Below are positions 1 through 8,414 of a DNA stretch of 63,929 nucleotides, in pieces (within the stretch, counting starts at the first letter, position 1; each line of letters starts with the position of its first letter). Under the pieces are notes generated by a model. That model was not told where the DNA came from. It ran no database searches and saw nothing but the letters and a program-made list of their open reading frames with translations. This stretch comes from a virus, in IMG/VR virus record IMGVR_UViG_3300006923_003098, positions 1-63,929 of that record; one strand, written 5' to 3'. Made by a program: the position numbers and the translations under genes.

Positions 1-1
1 C

Positions 2-787
2 AGAACAGGTAAGTGGAATAACTCTTATATGAAGAGAGCCTGGGCTGCTTTGGGTGAGCAATACAAGGCTTATAAGTCCGGCGGAGAAGCTGGAGCGGGC
101 GGCGATCAAGCTGACTCTACAGAGGTAAGTGACGAGGATTTGACTAATTATCTGAAGTATTCTGGAGAAAGACTCACATTGCCAGCAAGAGATGCTTTGG
201 TAGGAAAGTTTGGAGATCCAGGTCCAGCCACAGAAGCTATAGCCACAACTCTTATGTCCAGAGGAAAGCCCCAAGTGCTTGAGGCCTTTAACTCCGATAA
301 GGAGAGTAACCCAGACTTAGCTATGCAAGTTGATCATTGGGCTAAGAATGACGGTGCTGAAGGCGAAACTGGCGAAACTGAAGGAACTGGAGAAGAGGCC
401 AATTTAAATGATTATTATCATGGCGATGGAACTTCTGTTTATATGAGAAAGAGTGATGGAGAATTATTCTATCAAGTGGCCGGAGAGGGCGGAGCTATGG
501 AGCTTTTGCCTTTGGCAAATAGAACCCGAGACGATAGGGCTAGAGGAGATGATTTCTTAAGCCCAAGGGAACAAAGAATATTAATGAGAACTATACGTCA
601 GGCTCCAGGCATGACTCGGGACAGAAGAAAGGCTTTAAAGAGAATGATAATTGGGACTAGACAACAGGAGACTGGAAGAAGAAATATCTTCAGACCAGAA
701 GCCAGAAGAAGAAGAGGAAGAGGCAGAGTCCGAAGAAATCGTGAAAGATTACAGGCAATGGGCCCCGGAGAAGAGGCTCAAGAATAA
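2..787 (+). CDS. Unrecognised protein, 5'-truncated by the window edge
   Basis: The reading frame is open from base 2, so this is probably the end of a longer gene; 261 codons are visible. An ATG at 29 is a possible start, but its only Shine-Dalgarno candidate is a poorly spaced purine stretch. The visible protein is acidic and Gly/Glu-rich in the middle (about residues 110-135, with repeated GET-type runs) and ends in a very Arg-rich segment (about residues 225-255) that could bind nucleic acid. I recognise no family. A strong terminator follows at 827-856, so this is the last gene of a transcription unit. A virion or scaffold role is only a guess from composition. Confidence 0.6.
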   Translation, partial: RTGKWNNSYMKRAWAALGEQYKAYKSGGEAGAGGDQADSTEVSDEDLTNYLKYSGERLTLPARDALVGKFGDPGPATEAIATTLMSRGKPQVLEAFNSDKESNPDLAMQVDHWAKNDGAEGETGETEGTGEEANLNDYYHGDGTSVYMRKSDGELFYQVAGEGGAMELLPLANRTRDDRARGDDFLSPREQRILMRTIRQAPGMTRDRRKALKRMIIGTRQQETGRRNIFRPEARRRRGRGRVRRNRERLQAMGPGEEAQE

Positions 788-826
788 TTGAATAAATAAT
801 TTATTGTTTCGTTTCTGCATCATCTA

Positions 827-856
827 CTCCTATACCGGACAGGTATAGGAGTTTTT
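827..856 (+). terminator. Rho-independent terminator
   Basis: A perfect 10-bp stem (CTCCTATACC at 827-836, GGTATAGGAG at 842-851) with a 5-nt loop is followed directly by TTTTT. It closes the unit ending at 787 and separates it from the purine-metabolism cluster. Confidence 0.9.
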
Positions 857-859
857 GTT

Positions 860-1438
860 TTGATAAAGATTCTATCAGACAATAAGAGAAGGAAAAGAAA
901 AACCAAACTAAGTGCAGAACGCATTGAGAGTTTGGGCAAGGAAAGGCTTAACCTGCTTAATCCTATGGTCATTCCTATGCTCGCAGTTCAGCTTAAAGAA
1001 AGCCCGAATAATGAATTCTTAAAGTCCAGCGTATCTGTCATTACAGAGCGACCACATAAGTTGTCGGAAAAGTGGATTAATTCATTAAACCGTTGGGTTG
1101 ACGATCTTGTTAAAAAGGTTATGCTAGACCCACCCGATGTAGATGAGGGTGAAAGGAATGACTTTGGCCCATTTGTTATAGCCAGAGTTGTAGATCCAAA
1201 AGAAACAGCGGAGTATCCTATGCCAGCACTAATAAGTGTTGATGAAAGAGGGTGGTCGTGGTACTTCAAAACCTCTAAGGCTTATGACTTTAAGCAGGGT
1301 GATTCGATAACATTTACAGCAACTGTATCTGGCCACAAAGAAGGTATTACTTTTCTTCGTCGCCCCAGTAAAATTAAAAAGGTTATAAGTTTAAATCTAA
1401 ACTGTATAGATCATAAGGAAGAGAGTGCAGATGATTGA
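860..1438 (+). CDS. Unknown protein upstream of the PurA-like gene
   Basis: This 192-codon frame opens with a TTG at 860 that sits inside the T-tract of the preceding terminator and has no ribosome binding site, so the true start is probably downstream; the ATG at 965 (residue 36) is one option. The N-terminus is Lys/Arg-rich and helical. The C-terminal half looks beta-rich, with a stretch around residues 145-175 (GDSITFTATV and what follows) that resembles an OB-fold or similar barrel. I do not recognise the family. The end overlaps the PurA-like gene by 8 bp, which suggests coupled translation. Confidence 0.65.
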   Translation: MIKILSDNKRRKRKTKLSAERIESLGKERLNLLNPMVIPMLAVQLKESPNNEFLKSSVSVITERPHKLSEKWINSLNRWVDDLVKKVMLDPPDVDEGERNDFGPFVIARVVDPKETAEYPMPALISVDERGWSWYFKTSKAYDFKQGDSITFTATVSGHKEGITFLRRPSKIKKVISLNLNCIDHKEESADD

Positions 1439-2447
1439 TAAAGCAGATGTTGTAGTGGGCTTGGCTTGGGGCGATGAAGCAAAGGGTAAGATTACAAGCC
1501 AACTGGCATCTACAGTATGCTCTAATGGCGAGTCATACTATGATATGGTGGCGCGATGGGCAGGTGGCAATAACGCCGGACATACAGTATATGTAAATGA
1601 CAATAAGCACAAGACGCACCTTATTCCCTCGGGAGTTTTTTATGGAGTCAAATCCCTTATTGGTCCTGGATGTATTTTGCATCCAGAATCTTTTTATAAA
1701 GAATTGGACTACTTAGCTGAAAACGGATTCGATACCTCGCTGGTTAAGGTTGCTCCAAATTGTCATATCGTAACAGAGAAGCAGATTGCTTTTGATAAAA
1801 AGCATTTGGCGAAAAGGCTGGGTACAACAGGTCGTGGAATAGCACCGTGTTATGCTGATAAAGCAGCGAGAGTTGGGGTGTTGGCATCGGAAGTTTTGGA
1901 TGATAATTACATTTGGGACGGTAAGCTAGAGGGGAATATTTTGTGTGAAGGAGCGCAAGGCGTTTGGTTAGATATTGATCATGGCCTTTATCCGTATGTA
2001 ACATCAAGTATTACGCTTCCCTATGGAGCTTGCAGCATTGGCTTCCCTCCTCAAAAGATAGAGAAAGTATGGGGAGCCGCAAAGATTTATGATACAAAGA
2101 GTGGTGAAGATCCAAGGTTTCCGCCAGAGTTATTGAGCAATCCGACCCTCAGAAGGCTTGCAGACTTAGGGGAAGAGTTTGGAGTTACAACTGGTCGTAG
2201 AAGAAAGGTTAATTGGCTTAATTTAAATCTTTTAATTAGAGCTATAAATATAACTGGAACAACGCATCTTGTAATTAGCAAGTGTGATATTATTGATAAA
2301 CTAGGCCAATTCAAAATCTATTTTAATAATAGCCTAGAATCTTTTTCATCTTTGAAAGAAATGATTGATTTTATCAATAGCAAGGTAAGAGAGAAGGCTC
2401 CTCTTCTGGAGTCTATAAAGTTCTCTTACTCTCCCAAGGAGATTTAA
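1431..2447 (+). CDS. purA: Adenylosuccinate synthetase family (PurA/PurZ-like), short archaeal-type form
   Basis: PurA joins aspartate to IMP using GTP; the related phage enzyme PurZ acts on dGMP to begin 2-aminoadenine synthesis. The protein is 338 aa from the ATG at 1431 (a GTG at 1425 is the alternative), close to archaeal PurA and phage PurZ and far below the roughly 430 aa of bacterial PurA. Visible motifs are WGDEAKGK (Asp15 in the catalytic Asp position), NAGHT with His51, TTGRG, EGAQG, DIDHG followed by YPYVTSS, the aspartate-binding loop TTGRRRK, and SKCDIID, the guanine-recognition position. The retained catalytic Asp and the K-x-D motif favour a GTP-using enzyme on IMP over canonical PurZ, which to my recollection has Ser at the Asp position. 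Substrate remains undecided. It overlaps the upstream gene and is followed after 2 bp by a DHH gene. Confidence 0.92.
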   Translation: MIDKADVVVGLAWGDEAKGKITSQLASTVCSNGESYYDMVARWAGGNNAGHTVYVNDNKHKTHLIPSGVFYGVKSLIGPGCILHPESFYKELDYLAENGFDTSLVKVAPNCHIVTEKQIAFDKKHLAKRLGTTGRGIAPCYADKAARVGVLASEVLDDNYIWDGKLEGNILCEGAQGVWLDIDHGLYPYVTSSITLPYGACSIGFPPQKIEKVWGAAKIYDTKSGEDPRFPPELLSNPTLRRLADLGEEFGVTTGRRRKVNWLNLNLLIRAINITGTTHLVISKCDIIDKLGQFKIYFNNSLESFSSLKEMIDFINSKVREKAPLLESIKFSYSPKEI

Positions 2448-2449
2448 AA

Positions 2450-3298
2450 GTGTTAGATAATGTATTGGTTTTGTATCATGCAAACTGTCCAGATGGATTC
2501 GGTGCAGCATGGTCTTTCTATAGGAAGTATGGCTCTACAGCAAAATATATTCCCGTTACTCATGGGGAGGAACCTCCCGACGTTAAAGGCAGTAATGTAT
2601 TTATTGTTGACTTTTGTTATGACAGGGTTATAATGAAGAGGTTAGAACGAGAGTCGAATAAGCTTGTGGTATTAGATCATCATAAGTCGGCGCAAGAACA
2701 GTGTGATGATTTAGATTTTTGTCATTTTGATATGAACCACTCTGGAGCGTACTTAGCTTGGCAACATTTGTTTGGGGATGATGAAGTCCCACTTCTGATA
2801 CAGTACGTTGAAGATAGAGATTTATGGAAGTGGGAACTGCAAAGTACAGAGCAGATATTGTCTGCTGTTGATGCTTTCGATAAAACCTTTGAAGTTTGGG
2901 ATATGTTAAATGATTATCTGGATAAACTAGATTCTTTGAAGTGGAATAAAGTTAGGAGCATGGGGGAGGGTATCCTGCAATATAAGAATAACTTGATAAA
3001 GTCTTTGTTGCAAAATGTTCATTTCCTAACTATCCTTGGAGAAAAAATTCCAGCTATTAATATTCCATTCTTCCAGTCAGAGATTGCTGCTGAGTTAGCA
3101 AAGAGTGCTCCATATGCTGCGGCTTATTACTTCGATGGAACTGGATATAAGTTCTCTTTGAGGTCAAGAGAAAGCGGAAAAGACGTATCAGAAATAGCCT
3201 CTAAGTTCGGCGGCGGTGGACACAAGGCTGCATCTGGATTTAAAGTCGCTAGATTAGTTGAACTAAACACAGGGGTTGATAATAATGCCGAAGAGTAA
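2450..3298 (+). CDS. DHH/DHHA1 family phosphoesterase
   Basis: The 282-aa protein carries the DHH-superfamily signature: an N-terminal Asp motif (HANCPDGFGAAW, residues about 10-21), a second Asp motif (FIVDFCYD), the LDHHKS box near residue 75, a later Asp (VEDRDLWKWE), and a C-terminal DHHA1 glycine loop (FGGGGHKAASGF). Family members are Mn-dependent phosphodiesterases that degrade oligoribonucleotides, cyclic dinucleotides or ssDNA (NrnA, GdpP and RecJ relatives). The short length without extra domains is closest to NrnA-like enzymes. It starts at GTG 2450 behind AAGGAG. The position next to purine enzymes could mean nucleotide recycling, or removal of a signalling nucleotide; that is inference. 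Confidence 0.88.
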   Translation: MLDNVLVLYHANCPDGFGAAWSFYRKYGSTAKYIPVTHGEEPPDVKGSNVFIVDFCYDRVIMKRLERESNKLVVLDHHKSAQEQCDDLDFCHFDMNHSGAYLAWQHLFGDDEVPLLIQYVEDRDLWKWELQSTEQILSAVDAFDKTFEVWDMLNDYLDKLDSLKWNKVRSMGEGILQYKNNLIKSLLQNVHFLTILGEKIPAINIPFFQSEIAAELAKSAPYAAAYYFDGTGYKFSLRSRESGKDVSEIASKFGGGGHKAASGFKVARLVELNTGVDNNAEE

Positions 3299-4007
3299 TA
3301 ATGATAGCCTACAACTTTTAATGGATGAATTCGCCGCCCTAGAGAAGCAGGGATGGAACGAGTTTGATGAGCGAGTTATTGAGTTGTCCAAAAGAATGAA
3401 TGAAGATGATTTTGAGAAAATTTGTACAAAAACAAATTTGTTTAACAACTCATTCTTTAGAGAATCTTCTAGCGGAAGATGGAGCCGTGGAAGCTGGGTA
3501 GCTAAGAGGGTTCTGTCAGAAGTGTTGCCAATGTACCCTGATTTGGGGGAAGCATTGCTTCGTAAATCAGAGGTTGAGCAGGTAAAGGTTGCTGTATTAG
3601 AATTAGGCTTGTATAAGGATATATCTATCCTCAATAAAGTCGCACTGACCAGCTCTGGACAGACTCAGGTTATGGCGACAAAAAGTTGTGATATAAAAAC
3701 CTTAAGAAAGCTAAAGGGTCATAAGAACTCTAAAATTCGAAAGATATATTTTGAGAGGCTCGGTGCGGTTGAGTGTTTGGACGAAATGCTTGAGGATAAG
3801 ATTGCTGATATTAGAGCGCAGGGAATTAGTCATTCGCCATATTTCTACGATAAGCTAAAGAACTTGACTAAAGAGATTGCTCGTTATCCATTTTCTCAGC
3901 TTGTAGACAAAATTCCATCTGACTATCTGCCTATGTTGCTCGCGAATAGAAATGTTAAAAATAATTGGATAGCTAGAAAGATTGAAAAAAGACTTAGTAA
4001 AAGTTAA
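3285..4007 (+). CDS. Unknown helical protein
   Basis: The 240-aa protein starts best at ATG 3285, behind AGGGG, overlapping the DHH gene by 14 bp. It is predicted almost wholly alpha-helical. Short helix pairs from about residue 75 to 170, rich in Leu and Lys, recall HEAT-like repeats, but I cannot confirm this. No catalytic motif is visible. It is likely co-translated with the DHH phosphoesterase and followed by another helical protein of unknown function, so the two may act together. Confidence 0.75.
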   Translation: MPKSNNDSLQLLMDEFAALEKQGWNEFDERVIELSKRMNEDDFEKICTKTNLFNNSFFRESSSGRWSRGSWVAKRVLSEVLPMYPDLGEALLRKSEVEQVKVAVLELGLYKDISILNKVALTSSGQTQVMATKSCDIKTLRKLKGHKNSKIRKIYFERLGAVECLDEMLEDKIADIRAQGISHSPYFYDKLKNLTKEIARYPFSQLVDKIPSDYLPMLLANRNVKNNWIARKIEKRLSKS

Positions 4008-4018
4008 AGGATAATATT

Positions 4019-4939
4019 ATGAGTAATAAAGTTTTTGATAAAGTTGAATTTCTTGATGACTTTGAAGTTTCAAATGATTTTATGAAAGATCTTTTGGCAT
4101 ATGCAATACCACATGCTGTTGGCGATTTGGGCAGCTATTGGAGAAGCAAGGAGGCTGAGAAGATTGTTTCTGAAGAAACATTCCCTTACATTTGGAGTTC
4201 ATTCCAAGAGAATAGAGAGGATCTTTTAAATGTTGCAATCACAGTGGCAAATGATAATAATTCAAGGATAAAGTCTTTGTCTCATGAGTTTTGCACATCA
4301 TTTATCAATAATCTTTACTCATTGATTGATGTGAATGAGGACAAAGAAGATAACGCCCTTAGAGTAAGGCTTCTTCCTTTTGTTGATAAATCATTCGATT
4401 ATCTTGCAGAGCTTTGCAAGTATTCTCTAGACGAATCTAAGAGTGATATGTTTCATATGTGGGAAAGAGCTGGTATGAACAGCTCTCTTGACCCATCTTT
4501 TTATGACTATCTATGGTCAAAGGTCAAGAGGGAGCCGGGGTCTGTTGATTCAAAGTTAAGCATCTTAACAGCGGCCTCTCAAAATGACGCTCTTTCAGAC
4601 TCTTTGATTAAGAAGATTGCGAAGTCTTCGCCCAAAAGAATCAAAAGAAAGATTACAGATGAGCTTTCGGGCAAGATTAGAAATGAGAGATACAGGCTTG
4701 AAAAGCTTGAGAGGAAGCTTCGGAATGGAGCTGCGGAGAATCAGGTATTGATTGATCATATTGAAAAAGTGGTTGACGGAATCGAGGCAAAGATTATGTT
4801 GTTTGTAGATTGCACCGACAGAGAGGTTGTGTCCAATCTGCTAGATTGTTTGTCTAAGGAGAATCTTCCATGGTTAATGCCGTCAGCATCTAAGCATTAT
4901 TATCTTTCAAAGAGATTGCAGCAGATGATTGACGACTGA
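4019..4939 (+). CDS. Unknown helical protein
   Basis: The 306-aa protein starts at ATG 4019 after an AAAGG site. It is rich in Leu, Ser, Asp and Lys, with a long charged helix around residues 215-255 that could form a coiled coil. No known domain is recognised. It follows the other helical unknown (3285-4007) by 11 bp and belongs to the same run of genes. Confidence 0.75.
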   Translation: MSNKVFDKVEFLDDFEVSNDFMKDLLAYAIPHAVGDLGSYWRSKEAEKIVSEETFPYIWSSFQENREDLLNVAITVANDNNSRIKSLSHEFCTSFINNLYSLIDVNEDKEDNALRVRLLPFVDKSFDYLAELCKYSLDESKSDMFHMWERAGMNSSLDPSFYDYLWSKVKREPGSVDSKLSILTAASQNDALSDSLIKKIAKSSPKRIKRKITDELSGKIRNERYRLEKLERKLRNGAAENQVLIDHIEKVVDGIEAKIMLFVDCTDREVVSNLLDCLSKENLPWLMPSASKHYYLSKRLQQMIDD

Positions 4940-4973
4940 TTGGTAGAAAAAATTAGTATGGTTTGGAGATAAT

Positions 4974-5165
4974 ATGGAAGCTATTAAGAATATTTTTTTG
5001 AAGATTAAAGTTACTAACGCCGATACTAAAGCTGTTTATGTTCATCATAGAGTTCCCTTAGAGCATGTAGAAATGTTACGGCTTAATCCCAATCTTAAGA
5101 TTGAGGTATTAGGTCGCTCTAGGGGAGCGAGATATGAATACAAAGACAGGGAAGATAACCGCTAG
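4974..5165 (+). CDS. Small unknown protein
   Basis: The 63-aa protein starts at ATG 4974 with GGAG well placed upstream. It mixes predicted strands and a helix and ends in a charged Arg/Asp tail. No family is recognised. It overlaps the next gene by 32 bp, an arrangement that supports both being translated. Confidence 0.6.
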   Translation: MEAIKNIFLKIKVTNADTKAVYVHHRVPLEHVEMLRLNPNLKIEVLGRSRGARYEYKDREDNR

Positions 5166-5757
5166 TATAGCAGCTTGTTTGTTGCTTTTATCTTCGGTAA
5201 GCTTTGCCGAAGCATTAAAGCCAGACCTAATAAGTGATATAAGGACTGTAGAATATAATGCAGGAGTCCTTGAGTTGGACGGAAAGAGAATGACATATTC
5301 AATTTCCTATCAATCAAATGGCTCAAGCCCTAATTCAGAGCTTATTGGCGCGTATAGCGTAGAGTATCTGCAAAATACAATGGTAAATGTATGGTCGGTT
5401 ATGACAAGCTTCTTGAGAGAGAAGAGAATTCCGACTTCGGACTGTAGAACTAATTATAACTTAAATATCTTTATCATTAGTCCGAATGAAATGTTAAAAC
5501 AAGAAAGGTTTGCGCCCTTTTTTCGCGCCAATAATCTAAGGCCAAGTCTTTTGTATGCCTTTTATGATACAACCCCAAATGATTATGCTGATTCTGCAAT
5601 AATCTTATCAAATTTTGGTCGCAGTCAAAATGATAATTCGTTATCACATGAATTAGCTCATTACTGGTGGGATAGAGTCTGTGTTGCAAATCATTATAGC
5701 TCAAATGGTGAGGCTTTTGCTGTTGAATTTGAGGCTTATTACGGGAGGCATAAGTGA
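5134..5757 (+). CDS. Exported HExxH zinc metallopeptidase-like protein
   Basis: The 207-aa protein starts at ATG 5134 behind GGGGAG. Residues 1-25 form a signal peptide: a basic start, a hydrophobic core (IAACLLLLSS) and a likely signal-peptidase I site after SVSFA. Near the C-terminus is HELAH, the zinc-binding and catalytic motif of metallopeptidases, followed about 20 residues later by GEAFAVEFEA, whose Glu could be the third zinc ligand (gluzincin pattern). The mature protein would act in the periplasm or outside the cell. The protein ends soon after the active site, so the fold is compact. Two Cys could form a disulphide. Substrate is unknown; envelope remodelling or exclusion of other phages is conjecture. 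Its stop overlaps the GTG of the next gene. Confidence 0.75.
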   Translation: MNTKTGKITASIAACLLLLSSVSFAEALKPDLISDIRTVEYNAGVLELDGKRMTYSISYQSNGSSPNSELIGAYSVEYLQNTMVNVWSVMTSFLREKRIPTSDCRTNYNLNIFIISPNEMLKQERFAPFFRANNLRPSLLYAFYDTTPNDYADSAIILSNFGRSQNDNSLSHELAHYWWDRVCVANHYSSNGEAFAVEFEAYYGRHK

Positions 5758-6863
5758 AATACTATACTGCGTCAGAGCTTATTGAATCCGGGAAGCCTCC
5801 ATCATTTGATGATGTCTTACTTGTGCCAAGATATACGGAGGTTAGATCAAGGCTAAAGCCTTGTACTCAAACTTCGTTGGGCTCAAACTTATATATACAA
5901 ACTCCGATTGTGTCCTCTCCTATGGATACTGTAACTGATTCTACAATGGCGATTTCCATTGGATCTCATGGGGCAATGGGAATCGTACATAGGTTTATGC
6001 CCATAGAGGAACAGATGGGTCATATCAAAAGCATTATTGAGTATAATCAAAATGCACCAACGGGGGCTGGGCCTGCGCCAGTAGTCGCCGCCATTGGAGT
6101 TGGTGATGATGAAAGAGATAGGTTTTTTAAGTTGCATAAAGAATATGGCTTGCACCTTACATCTGTTGCAATTGATGTTGCCAATGGACACTCTAATTAT
6201 ATGAGAGAAATGATTAAGTGGGTTAAGGATATTTCCAATGGCGACCTGCATGTAATAGCAGGCAATGTAGCTACTGGCTCTGGCTTTGCATTTTTATCTG
6301 AATCTGGAGCAGATGCAGTAAGGGTTGGGATAGGCGGCGGGTCTATTTGTAAGACAAGGATTATGACCGGAGTTGGCGTTCCAACATTAGCATCAGTAGC
6401 AGATGCTTATGCTGTGAAGAGAAAAGATATAAAACTGTATAATGATACTGCCATTATTGCTGATGGAGGGATTAGGTATCCAGCAGATTTAGTTAAAAGT
6501 CTAGCGGCAGGTGCCGATGCTATAATGGCGGGAAGAATATTTGCAGGAACAGTAGAGTCTCCCGGAGAGGTTGTTAGTATAAATGGAGAGTCCATGAAAG
6601 CTTACCGAGGCATGGCTTCAAAGGAAGTGCAGGACGATAAGAGGGGCGGATTAAGACCGGGAACTTGTGCCGAAGGGGTGTCTACATATATCCCGTTGAA
6701 GGGCAAGGCTTACTATATAATAGACGAATTTTGCGGAGGATTGAGGTCGGCTATGACATACCTTAATGCCAATAATATTGATGAGTTAAAAGATAATGCG
6801 TTATTCATGAGACTAACTGCCTCTTCTTTGGAGGAGTCACATGCTTTTGGAACCAGAAAATAG
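5754..6863 (+). CDS. guaC: GMP reductase / IMP dehydrogenase family enzyme, GMP reductase-like
   Basis: The 369-aa TIM-barrel enzyme starts at GTG 5754 behind GGGAGG. It has the family start ([17 protein letters not shown]), SSPMDTVTD, the catalytic Cys loop [15 protein letters not shown] (Cys199), [15 protein letters not shown] and YRGMAS. It lacks the CBS pair found in most IMP dehydrogenases. The segment from GMAS to CAEG has the same length as in GMP reductases, keeps a GG in the middle and lacks the Arg-Tyr of the longer IMP dehydrogenase flap. I therefore favour GMP to IMP (NADPH-dependent), although the C-terminus (SLEESHAFG) looks more IMPDH-like. With the PurA-like enzyme it could route GMP through IMP to AMP. 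Confidence 0.9.
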   Translation: MKYYTASELIESGKPPSFDDVLLVPRYTEVRSRLKPCTQTSLGSNLYIQTPIVSSPMDTVTDSTMAISIGSHGAMGIVHRFMPIEEQMGHIKSIIEYNQNAPTGAGPAPVVAAIGVGDDERDRFFKLHKEYGLHLTSVAIDVANGHSNYMREMIKWVKDISNGDLHVIAGNVATGSGFAFLSESGADAVRVGIGGGSICKTRIMTGVGVPTLASVADAYAVKRKDIKLYNDTAIIADGGIRYPADLVKSLAAGADAIMAGRIFAGTVESPGEVVSINGESMKAYRGMASKEVQDDKRGGLRPGTCAEGVSTYIPLKGKAYYIIDEFCGGLRSAMTYLNANNIDELKDNALFMRLTASSLEESHAFGTRK

Positions 6864-6871
6864 GAGGACAT

Positions 6872-7225
6872 ATGGAAGATATTGATTTTCAAAATGAAGT
6901 TTTAGGAAGGCTGACCACAATAGATGCTCGCCTTTCTCTTATAGAGGAGAAGCTGGAGGAGGCTACCGGATTTGCTGACAGTGTACTTAGCGAAGGTGGA
7001 GGGTTTTTAGGCGAAGATGGAATGGGGGCTCTTAAGGAGACTCTATCTGCCTTTGTAACACCTACTGCTGAGGCATTAAGTGGTTCTGATAAAATAGATT
7101 CATCTTCTCTGCAAGAGTTGGTTGGCTCCTTGCAGGACTTTAGGTCCAGATTAGTTGGAATAAAGGAGGCTATATCAGATATTCCAGAGCCCCCTGACGA
7201 CTCTGATCTAATAGCAGAAGAGTAG
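6872..7225 (+). CDS. Unknown acidic coiled-coil protein
   Basis: The 117-aa protein starts at ATG 6872 behind AGGAGG. Residues 5-33 have a heptad pattern (LTTIDARLSLIEEKLEEA) typical of a short coiled coil; the middle is Gly/Ser-rich and the end is Pro/Asp/Glu-rich. No family is recognised. It is the last gene before the terminator at 7265-7295 and so closes the purine-metabolism unit. Confidence 0.7.
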   Translation: MEDIDFQNEVLGRLTTIDARLSLIEEKLEEATGFADSVLSEGGGFLGEDGMGALKETLSAFVTPTAEALSGSDKIDSSSLQELVGSLQDFRSRLVGIKEAISDIPEPPDDSDLIAEE

Positions 7226-7264
7226 AAAATCTATTTCTATTTCTACACCAGCTATATACCTTTG

Positions 7265-7295
7265 TGGAGATATTCTCCATTGTTATTGTTTTTTT
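7265..7295 (+). terminator. Probable Rho-independent terminator
   Basis: A short stem (TGGAGA 7265-7270, TCTCCA 7274-7279) with a 3-nt loop is followed by a T-rich stretch ending in seven T (7289-7295). The stem is only 6 bp, so termination may be partial. Confidence 0.6.
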
Positions 7296-7312
7296 GCTGA
7301 AAGGAGAAAAAA

Positions 7313-8389
7313 GTGAATATTAATCAAACTAAGGAAATTCTCAAGACTATGCCTTGGGATAAATCTGTTATGCTTCATGCAAAGCATGGGGTTGGAAAGT
7401 CGTCTGTTGTAAGGCAGGTGGCAGAAGAGTTGGAAGCTGATTCTGGAGAAACCTATGGGTTCTTTGACGTTAGGCTTTCACAATGTGAGGTCGGAGATAT
7501 TAAGGGACTTCCAGAGAAGGATGTTGAACGAGACATTATCCGCTTTTTGAAGCAGGAATGGTGGCCTCGGGCACAAGACTCTAAGGGAATCTTGTTCTTT
7601 GACGAACTTAATCGTGCATCGAAAGATGTTCTTCAGGCAGTCTTTGAGATTTGTTTGGACCGAAGATTGGACGGGGAAAAGCTTCCTGATGGATGGAGGG
7701 TTGTTTCTGCTGTAAACTCTGATGATGATTACGACGTAGTTGAGCTTGACCCAGCCCTGCATGATAGGTGGTTTCATATCGACTTTGACCCATCTGCTTT
7801 GGAGTGGATGGATTGGGCCAGAGAAAGCGGAGTCCACGAGGCTGTTGTTGAGTTTATTAACAGGAATCAAAACCTGCTAGACCCTCCGGTTGGAAACCTT
7901 GAAGCAGGAAGGGTTTATCCTTCTCGCAGAAGTTGGGTTGCTTTTTCGGATACCCTTATGGGAATGGGGCTAGATAAACGAACAGACGATGGTATGCTTA
8001 CCCAGGTAACAAAAGGTTGGGTTGGACGAGAGATCGCTGTTATGTTTCAGAAGTTTCTTACAAACGAGTTTTCTCAACTTCGTCCATCTGATATTCTCGA
8101 TAACTTTGGGAAGGTCAAGGATAAGGTCGAGGCTGCATGTAATGACATTGAGGTTATCGCAGCCCTTTCGCGGTCAGTGGTAGCAGAGGTTAATGACCGC
8201 TCTTTGACTAAGACTAAGGAGCCGCAGCGTAAGAATTTGAGAGACTTCTTTATGATGCTTCCAAATGATGTTGCATCCCAAGCATGGGTTGGACTTCTCG
8301 GTGGACAAAAGAGTAAGAAGATTGTTATGGACTGGCAGAATGATGAGGATTTCCGAGAGCATTTGAAGCAGATTTATCTTACTTCTTAA
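7313..8389 (+). CDS. MoxR-like AAA+ ATPase
   Basis: The 358-aa protein starts at GTG 7313 behind AAGGAG. It shows Walker A (HGVGKSS, about residues 26-32), Walker B (GILFFDELNR, about 94-103), a sensor-1 Asn region (VSAVNSDDDY) and a following Arg-containing segment (LHDRWFHIDFD), the layout of MoxR/RavA-type AAA+ ATPases. In bacteria these work as chaperones or metal-insertion factors together with VWA-domain partners. The next gene encodes exactly such a partner, so the two probably form one machine. A GTG start and a terminator just upstream indicate a fresh transcription unit. Confidence 0.9.
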   Translation: MNINQTKEILKTMPWDKSVMLHAKHGVGKSSVVRQVAEELEADSGETYGFFDVRLSQCEVGDIKGLPEKDVERDIIRFLKQEWWPRAQDSKGILFFDELNRASKDVLQAVFEICLDRRLDGEKLPDGWRVVSAVNSDDDYDVVELDPALHDRWFHIDFDPSALEWMDWARESGVHEAVVEFINRNQNLLDPPVGNLEAGRVYPSRRSWVAFSDTLMGMGLDKRTDDGMLTQVTKGWVGREIAVMFQKFLTNEFSQLRPSDILDNFGKVKDKVEAACNDIEVIAALSRSVVAEVNDRSLTKTKEPQRKNLRDFFMMLPNDVASQAWVGLLGGQKSKKIVMDWQNDEDFREHLKQIYLTS

Positions 8390-8414
8390 TCTTAGGTTTT
8401 TCATCACCCACGGG

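Noticed and set aside
1431-2447. Firm call of canonical PurZ and a Z-genome
   Set aside because: The catalytic Asp is kept and no DatZ, MazZ or DpoZ-type polymerase is seen in the window.
5754-6863. Call as IMP dehydrogenase
   Set aside because: No CBS domains, no Arg-Tyr flap residues, and flap length equals that of GMP reductase, though the C-terminus keeps this open.
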